Shown here piece by piece: positions 30,501-36,317 of a stretch of 36,317 nt of DNA; position 1 is the stretch's first letter; every line of letters starts with the position of its first letter. A program made the translations under genes and the position numbers. The stretch is from Zygnema cylindricum (Eukaryota > Streptophyta > Zygnematophyceae > Zygnematales > Zygnemataceae): assembly GCA_037447655.1 (NCBI GenBank), contig JBBHKE010003382.1, forward strand, positions 64,001 through 100,317, read 5' to 3'. Below the pieces are notes generated by a model that had not been told where the DNA came from, searched no databases, and worked only from the letters and a program-made list of their open reading frames with translations.

Positions 30501-33274
30501 GTCGTCCTTGTGGTATCACTACACCGACCACTGTAATTAGTGTGGCCAAAATAATAATAGTATGGGCAAATCATGTATGCATACAGGGAGCCCATTTGGA
30601 CGCTTTTTATTCACCAAAATTAATGTCCATATTTACCCTAGTTCTTTTTAAACTTTGTATGCAGGCCCTCAACAGATCGACAACTAGAAAAAAGTATGTT
30701 TTATATTAAAACATAAGATTTAATTACCATGTTCTTCACTTTAAATATTCCAAAGACTCTGAAGTTATAATCTTTAAATTCACATCTATTCTACACAAAA
30801 GAAGAAAAAGTATTTTCCGTTTTCAACGATGTACAACTTCAACGACTTAAATTGCCCAACCATGTTTGATTTACCCACATTGCTCTCGAATGAAAACATG
30901 TATTGCATCGAAAATTTATACTATTCCTAAAGAAGTAGTTGCCTGTTATTCTCTTGTACAAATAGGCATATTAATTGTCAGTATCATTTTAATCCAAAGA
31001 AAACAAAAGGATAAGAAAGAAAAGGAAAGAAACAGAATGAAAGGAAAAGAAACAGAGGAAAGGGAAAAAAAGAGAAAAAATGCAAGGCAAGGAAGTGGGA
31101 ACGAACCAGCAATATTACGTCGCTCAGCTGTTGATAGTTGTTCGCGGGTGATACAATATCCATGAGATATTAACAAAAATGTTACGAAACATGAAGTTTC
31201 GTAAAAAACCCTCGACACAAATACTCCAAAAGCTACCCAGAAAGAACAGGTGCCTAAGTTGAGGCAAGAGTACCTGGGTTTTCAAAAGTATACACCCGTC
31301 ACAGAAAATTGAATAAACAACTTGAAAATACTGGTAATAGTACGAACATAAACAGACATAAATGATTAACAATACTGTACGAGTATAAACGAACATAAAT
31401 GATTAACAATACTGATAATATACGAGCATAAACAAAGATAAATGGACAGCAGCTCAACTGTAAAATAGGATTGGTCAGAGGTCTCCTAAGAACTAAGCTT
31501 TTTCAAAACAACACATTACATAAAGTTGCTGACCTGATCCACTCTAGTTTTGGTAACCAGTGGACTACCCACACAAATACATTTGCAGCAAATAAAAACA
31601 GACTTCTATTTTACTCAACATCTGTGAGAGACTTTTTAAAACACCACTTTCTTGTCCTTTTCTTGGCCTTCTCCGTACTACTACGGCAAGTCCAAGAAAA
31701 CCGAAAAAACTCAACTGTAAACAATCTAAACAATAGTTCCTTTTTATTCCAAAATTTGCCAGATTCTTTCCTATTCCAAAATCCGTACAGTGAACATTTT
31801 ATACCCTATGAGAGAGAGACTAAATTTTTGCCTCATCATCATCCTAGGAGTGATGGTGGTCAGTACAATCACTCCTAGGATTAAAACTAAAATTTTGAAA
31901 ATGAAATGATTATGTGGGCGGAAGCCATTCACTGGTTGTCATGGACTGGGGGAGAGGGAGAGGGAGAGGGAGAGACCAGAGAAATTTGGGCTTACCAAAA
32001 GACCAACGACAAGCCAAGCACAACAGCTTTCAAAAGGGGGACACATGTGAGAGCCCACTGCAAATTTACAGTCTGAAAAATAAACCCCCGAATAAAAAAT
32101 ATGAGAAACACAACAGGTGGGAAAACCAACCAACATCAAACGCACAATTGTGATGATCGATTTTAGTCGAGAGCCCACTGCAAATTTACAGTCTGAAAAA
32201 TAAACCCCCGATTAAAAAATATGAGAACCACAACAGGTGGGAAAACCAACCAGCATCAAACGCACAATTGTGATGATCGATTTTAGTCAGATGCATTTCA
32301 CTTTACATATATATATTTCTTTTGGCAATATACTAAGTCTATATTTCAGAATAAGATTACAGCAAGCAAAAATAATGAAAGGAATATCATAATTTAATAG
32401 CGCATGTCCTGACACAGAAACAGAAACTGAAATGCAAATGGAAATCCCGGGTGAATTGCATAAACCATCTGACAGGACTAAGGTATAATCAACTGCTTAC
32501 AGCTGACCCACACAAAATTACAGTCATGCTGTGTTCAACCTTTTCAATATTACTAATGAAAGGAACCAGTTGCCTTGACACTTATGAAACACCGAGGATA
32601 ATCTAGTTAAATCCATTACACATCTTGAAATGATAAAAAGTCAACGCACGTTGCTAACCTGTTGGACAGTAGGCTCTTGCTCATCCTCTTGACTCGCCTC
32701 TACTTTTGTTTGATTATTAATTTAGAAACTAATCTGTGTGAAAACTAGATGTCGGTGCATTTAAAAATCATCTCAGATAGCATCTACAGACAGAAAAGTT
32801 TGCAAGACCGACAAAATTTACTCATTCCTTCTCTCCAATATACTCTTCAACTACAAAACCATAGAGAGGAAGGCATGGGAGAATGAAGCAACTAGTTAAT
32901 ACCAAAACTTACAAAGATTCTACAAAACTACAGTGTCTACTTACACGCTATTGACGTTTAAACCAAGTAAAAGCATTTGTCGTCCAAATGAGCAACAGCA
33001 TTATGCATATGATGAAAAGACCAGAAAATGTTATTCGAAAACTGTAAAAAAAAATACAGTGAAAACTTACACGCCATTGACGGTTAAACCAAGTATTTGT
33101 CATCCAAATAAGCAACAATATTATCCATATGCTGAAAAGACAGAGAAAAATTGAGGGGAGAGGCTTGTATGACTCCTCCCATTCTGCAATTTGGAGAAGC
33201 CCCTGAGTTTGTGCCTCTTGTAAAGCATCGGAAACTGCGACATCTGAAACACTACTATTTTCAGCAGTCTCCAT
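27545..33274 (-). CDS. Multi-pass membrane protein, GpcrRhopsn4/intimal-thickness-receptor-like fold
   Basis: Nine exons: 33274-33071, 32699-32659, 31273-31107, 30225-30164, 29600-29527, 28915-28870, 28528-28437, 27955-27865, 27604-27545; all GT-AG and in phase, 278 codons. The acidic N-terminus (METAENSSVSDVAVSDALQE) is followed by a helix at 40-60 (IFLCLFSIWIILLLIWMTN). Further hydrophobic segments are at 93-122 (FWVAFGVFVSR...TFLLISHGYC), 138-158 (GLVSVLYLTLTGYKAAV), 184-198 (KFQGAILGLVILELL) and 211-229 (WVRLIVRECTEGVIFIFLG). ISHGYCITRE (117-126) and the end, FLGWTFRSREQSPLF (227-241), recall Golgi/GPCR-like seven-helix proteins of the GpcrRhopsn4 and lung 7-TM groups. I cannot place it with confidence. 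Exon 2 is weakest (poor acceptor, 41 bp), and a helix may be missing between exons 2 and 3. Orientation and the remaining exons are secure by phase. Confidence 0.72.
27605..27756. repeat. GA-rich tract forming the last-intron pyrimidine tract
   Basis: GGGGAGGGGAAGG repeats on the plus strand read as a 150-nt C/T tract that ends at the acceptor CTCTCCAG of the final exon of the minus-strand membrane-protein gene. Confidence 0.85.
27760..27851. repeat. 46-bp tandem duplication
   Basis: AAACAAGAAAAAGACATTTT... at 27760-27805 is repeated at 27806-27851 with two differences (GATGTGTAAGT versus GATATATAAGT). It lies 13 bp inside the donor of the last intron. Confidence 0.92.
28522..28634. repeat. 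Tandem duplication spanning a 3' splice site
   Basis: ATGCATCTATAAGAAA... to GGGTTAATGACATT...CTTATG (from 28524) is repeated from 28581 (ATGCATCTATGAGACA...GGGTTAATGACGTT...CTTATG). The first copy contains the acceptor of exon 7 of the membrane-protein gene (TTCTTATAG|ATGCATGCC on the minus strand); the second carries a decoy, CTCATAG|ATGCATCC. Confidence 0.85.
31335..31445. repeat. Approximately 37-45-bp tandem repeat, three units
   Basis: TACGA(A/G)(C/T)ATAAAC.GACATAAATGATTAACAATACTG at about 31339 and 31376 and a degenerate third unit from 31421, in an intron of the membrane-protein gene. Confidence 0.8.
31841..31881. repeat. 14-bp-stem hairpin
   Basis: ATCCTAGGAGTGAT (31841-31854) and its exact complement ATCACTCCTAGGAT (31868-31881), with a 13-nt loop, intronic. 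Confidence 0.88.
32049..32288. repeat. 120-bp tandem duplication
   Basis: The unit GAGAGCCCACTGCAAATTTA...GATCGATTTTAGTC at 32049-32168 is repeated at 32169-32288 with three substitutions, in an intron of the membrane-protein gene. Both copies keep the same frame-breaking stops, so it is not coding. Confidence 0.95.
32929..33020 (-). pseudogene. Diverged downstream copy of the exon 1 membrane-helix segment and donor
   Basis: This segment is a 126-bp-offset copy of 33055-33143, which includes the 3' end of exon 1 and its donor. On the minus strand the copy reads ICIMLLLIWTTNAFTWFKRQ, then a stop, where the exon reads IWIILLLIWMTNTWFNRQWR; the codon for the second W has become TAG. The donor context CGTGTAAGT is intact in both. 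It is probably a decaying alternative exon. Confidence 0.7.
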
Positions 33275-34047
33275 GTTTTTCTTTACAGATAACTAAAAAT
33301 CAACAGTAATTCTGGTTCCTGTCGAGAAGTACTTTGTTACTGCAAAAAGTACAGTAGACTCTGTCCATTTTTGAAAGGCAATGGAGTTTTTTCAATAAAA
33401 CATTCTTTTTTTTGGAATCCTTGAACAGATATGCAGTAATAATGCTGCAAATTAGGTTATGCTCCTTGTAGAGGTTGACCTAAAATTTCTTTGCAGAGAC
33501 TGCAGGATTAAGATTCTAGTACCGGTTCAAATTTTATTAAGGAAACAAGTCATCAACATTAACTAAAGTTGCATTTGGTGTAAAGTACTCCTTTGTTACT
33601 AAGAATTCGAACTAGAATTGATACTGAAATAAAAAATCCAGCAAAAATATGTTACAGGAATACAAAGTAAAAAAAAATACTTCAAAATAGTATGAAGTAG
33701 AAGAACCAGGAAATATGTTACAATTCTGTTTCAGTTCAATCTTCAAAAAATGAAATAAAATGATAAAACCATGATCGTCCTTCCAATACTACTTAGTAAT
33801 CCTCCTTAGACTGCTTATTTTTTTGTCATTTTTACTTTCAGTTGGCGGCCACTTAGACTTCAAATTTGTACCAAAAAAGCGATTTCAAACCATGTAACAA
33901 GGCCGATATTATAATGTAAAAAATGTTGTACTTTAGTGCCTCATTACAAGTACGGTAGAAATCTAATCTTCCCAAAGCGGCTTCATCAAACCCTAAACGA
34001 CCAAAAGTTTCAGAATATCCCTGTTCAGAATTTCAGATCAATAGTTT
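33275..34047. other. 5' flank of the membrane-protein gene
   Basis: AT-rich with no ORF of note. The sequence just before the ATG (TTTTTAGTTATCTGTAAAG on the minus strand) could alternatively be a splice acceptor with the frame open, so an upstream exon cannot be excluded. Confidence 0.4.
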
Positions 34048-34180
34048 AAAAGTGCGAAAAGGTATGAAACGCTATATGCGTTTATCAAATATTATATGCG
34101 TATTATTTCCAAAAAAATCGTATGGTATGCGTATAATACGGATGAATTAAATATAGCGTTCCCTAGAGTTTCGCACTTTT
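34048..34180. mobile_element. 133-bp MITE with AAAAGTGCGAAA ends
   Basis: AAAAGTGCGAAA (34048-34059) and TTTCGCACTTTT (34169-34180) are perfect inverted ends. Subterminal AACGCTATA and TATAGCGTT also pair. ATATGCG/GCGTAT motifs are internal. Related ends occur at 5918-5934 and 6595-6609. Confidence 0.65.
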
Positions 34181-34583
34181 TGACTTTGGTTCAAAAGTTC
34201 GGATGTAGCTGTCCAGTCAGCAGGTTGGCTAAGAATATCCCGGCGACACGTAGCTATCACCATCACTACGGGCACTGTAGCTAAACTTGTGAGACAAGCA
34301 GCCTGTAACTTTCCTGCCAGCGGGTCAGATAATTTGTCGTATACGTCAGGCATACCCGTCTACATTTTTAACCGAATGTGGACAAATTTTGAAACGTCAC
34401 TTTTGTCCAAACGAAAAGGGTCGGATCAGTCGGTTTATGTTTCCGACAGCGCCGTTCACCGTGAGTCATCATTAGCGCTATGTGATACTGTAGTTATCCT
34501 TGCAGTAAATGATGTGGACGATTTTGAACTAAAGCAAATTGCAGTGTAGGAAGCAGCGTTGAGAAAACAAAAGCAGTATTAAC

Positions 34584-34783
34584 TACACCGCCAATCGCTA
34601 TTAGAGTCAAGGATTAAATAGCGTCAAAAAAAAATTAGCGTTATTGATTCTAATTTAGTACCAGAGACGTGGCAGATTATGGTCCACCTACTTAAATAGC
34701 GTTATTAATTGTATTTCAGGTTTTTTTTTTTTAAAAAGGGCACCGAATTGGCGTTATATACTCTAATAGCGATTGGCGGTGTA
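34584..34783. mobile_element. TACACCG MITE, intact copy, interrupted at its 3' boundary
   Basis: A 200-bp element with perfect inverted ends starting TACACCGCCAATCGCTATTA (24 bp within a 25-bp match, 34583-34607 and 34760-34784). The interior TCTAATTTAGTACCAG...GACGTGG...ATTATGGTCCAC is shared with the copy at 35333. If the next element (34784-35208) and one TA are removed, GTATTAAC flanks it on both sides (34576-34583 and 35211-35218), an 8-bp target duplication. Confidence 0.82.
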
Positions 34784-35208
34784 GTGTTGGGTATCGGGTA
34801 GTTTCATATCGCAATAATTTCGATATTCGATATATTGAATATCGATCGAGCAGATTCCTCGATATATCGTACCGGGACCAACATAAATCATCGCGATATA
34901 TATCGCAAAAATTGCATATCTGTACAGTCAGAGTAGGGAAAACCGTACGAAAAAGAGTACGAAGAATCGTACGAAAAAATAGTACGGATATTTTGCCCCC
35001 CCCCCCCCACTGAGCGCGGGGGGGTTGAAAATAAAATGTAAAATTTTCATTTTCGATATATTGTCGATACGAAATATTGTCGATATGATATATCGGCGAT
35101 ATATCGCGATGATTTGAAATTCAATATATCGAAGCGATATATTGAATATCGTGTACATGAAATTCGATATATATTGAATATCGGCAATGGGTCCTCGATA
35201 CCCAACAC
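34784..35208. mobile_element. TA-inserting MITE with GTGTTGGGTATCG ends
   Basis: Ends GTGTTGGGTATCG (34784-34796) and CGATACCCAACAC (35196-35208) flanked by TA on both sides (34782-34783, 35209-35210), as for Tc1/mariner (Stowaway-like) insertions. The 425-bp interior is dense in GATATATCG palindromes and includes a C15 run at about 34996. It sits precisely at the TA terminus of the preceding MITE. Confidence 0.75.
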
Positions 35209-35332
35209 TAGTATTAACTATTAAGCCGGTTTCACGCGTTATAAAAAGTTGAAATAAGCTTTTGCTTATCTGTACACGTGCTAAACTGCAATTTGTAGTG
35301 TTCTAACTTCTAGATTTGATGTATTTCGACAT

Positions 35333-35535
35333 TACACCTTGAATCGTTATTAGCGTATAAAAATTATTAGTGTAAAGAAAAAGTTAGCGTCATTCATTCT
35401 AATTTAGTGCCAGGAGACGTGGTAAATTATGGTCCACGTCCTTAAATAGTGTAATGTATAATATTTAAGGTATCAATGTCAAAATTTTGGGGTGCCGATA
35501 TAGCGTACATAAGGTTTATAACGATTCACGGTGTA
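35333..35535. mobile_element. TACACCG MITE, second near-intact copy
   Basis: TACACCTTGAATCGTTAT at the left and the complement of the right end TACACCGTGAATCGTTAT match at 17 of 18 positions. The interior TCTAATTTAGTGCCAGGAGA...GGTAAATTATGGTCCAC aligns with the copy at 34584. No target duplication is evident, so it is probably older. Confidence 0.78.
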
Positions 35536-36047
35536 GCATAAATAAAGTTCACGCGAGCGATAAAGTTTAGCGTGTTTCCATAGTCTGAACACGCGGCCCA
35601 ATATAGACTCCGTTGCGGGTTCTGAAGGCGAAAAAACCGCCACAAAAAAAAGCTAAAAGCGATTCACAAAACAATATTGCCACGTGTCGCCGCTGAAGCT
35701 TCTGGTAATCTCACTCAGAAACCGACAAGCGGATGTAGACGCCGATGCCTACAACAAGTACGAGTTCCGGTAAAAATTATAGAGTTACGGCCGATGACCG
35801 TACAATGCCCTTTGTTCCACGAATTCAGCAAACTATGTCGGCCAATGGTTCTCTTGTTTGAGAGAATCGACGGCGCACATTTTTCAATGTCATTTTAGCT
35901 TGCAGCGGATACATATACGTGGCACCCAAGCCATGTGGAGACTCCACAGTACTGTAATGTCCAACTGTGGGCAAATGTTCATTGTAACAAAAAAGCTTTT
36001 TTTAAGACGGGAAAGTTAACTGTGAACACTTTTTCTGTCCATCAAAT
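35536..36047. other. Intergenic, no gene recognised
   Basis: Moderately GC-rich for the region. A 73-codon plus-strand frame (35677-35898) starts at a non-ATG codon and resembles nothing known to me. Confidence 0.45.
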
Positions 36048-36130
36048 TACACCGGTAATCGTAATTTGCGTTAATAAATAATTAGTGTAGAAAAATAATT
36101 AGTGTTATTAACTCTAATTTGAGTTTTTTC
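36048..36130. mobile_element. TACACCG MITE, truncated third copy
   Basis: TACACCGGTAATCG then ATAATTAGTGTTATTAACTC and TAATTTGAG align with the left 80 bases of the copies at 34584 and 35333. Homology stops near 36130 and no right end is seen before the window ends. Confidence 0.6.
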
Positions 36131-36317
36131 CATAGTTCAAAAGTAGGTGAAAGTAGGCCCATACAATATGCCTATTGTATGTAAAACATTCAATATGACC
36201 TTAAGACCCATATTGTATTGGTCGCAAAATGAAAAAGAATAGTTACAGGGTTGAGTTGCACATTGTTCGATAGAGAATTAAACATCATCGGACGGTCGCT
36301 GATCAAAGTAGCGATCA

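Noticed and set aside
31471-31878. 135-codon plus-strand frame
   Set aside because: It lies in an intron of the minus-strand membrane-protein gene, ends in the hairpin and 'HHHHP' low-complexity, and shows no family signature.
34147-34353. 68-codon minus-strand frame (VYDKLSDPLAGKLQAACLTS...)
   Set aside because: The residue pattern looks protein-like, but its C-terminal third is the inverted end of a MITE, the start is in repeat-rich DNA, and no neighbouring exon extends it. It is possibly a captured fragment; not enough for a gene.
1-36317. CRISPR arrays, bacterial operons, phage or toxin-antitoxin systems
   Set aside because: The window is eukaryotic intron-split DNA; the tandem repeats lack regular unique spacers and there are no associated prokaryotic genes.

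Overview
The window is nuclear DNA of a green-lineage eukaryote, most likely a streptophyte plant. The genes are split by GT-AG introns, coding exons are short islands in AT-rich and simple-repeat DNA, and the set includes a plastid chlorophyll b reductase (NOL), a plant-type TCHQD glutathione transferase and a GIL1/DUF641-family protein. Two TTTAGGG plant-telomere units occur at 24.75 kb. I cannot name the species; a seedless plant (bryophyte, lycophyte or fern) is a guess from sequence divergence and genome texture.

Layout. 437-1210 (-): 5' two exons of a COX6A gene that runs off the left edge. 1.8-6.6 kb: transposon-rich interval with a head-to-tail dimer of a non-autonomous hAT-type element, a Harbinger/Tourist-like element with a TTA target duplication and two other inverted-repeat elements. 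7015-7914 (+): intronless GIL1-like gene whose stop codon opens a minisatellite. 10064-18038 (-): a complete 12-exon NOL gene, 372 codons, with every junction phase-consistent. Its introns carry kilobase-scale C-rich/G-rich tracts, minisatellites and a TTCAATG heptamer satellite, and its 3' flank has an array of TTGACT motifs. 18.55-22.3 kb: a 1.5-kb direct duplication that carries a candidate TATA box and GA-rich leader; the right copy abuts the TCHQD gene (22625-23984, +, two exons). 24-27.5 kb: no gene recognised. 27545-33274 (-): a nine-exon multi-pass membrane protein resembling the rhodopsin-like GPCR transmembrane fold (GpcrRhopsn4/intimal-thickness-receptor type), with an internal exon-segment duplication. 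34.0-36.3 kb: a cluster of short inverted-repeat elements, including one inserted exactly at the terminus of another.

The genes are unrelated neighbours in function (respiration, growth or light response, chlorophyll b turnover, GST chemistry, membrane trafficking or signalling); I see no operon-like or defence system. The noteworthy content is structural: reconstructable nested transposon insertions, duplication of a core promoter, strand-switching intron tracts and duplicated splice-site modules. All splice models were made by eye from reading frame, GT-AG signals and remembered protein families; no alignment was run.
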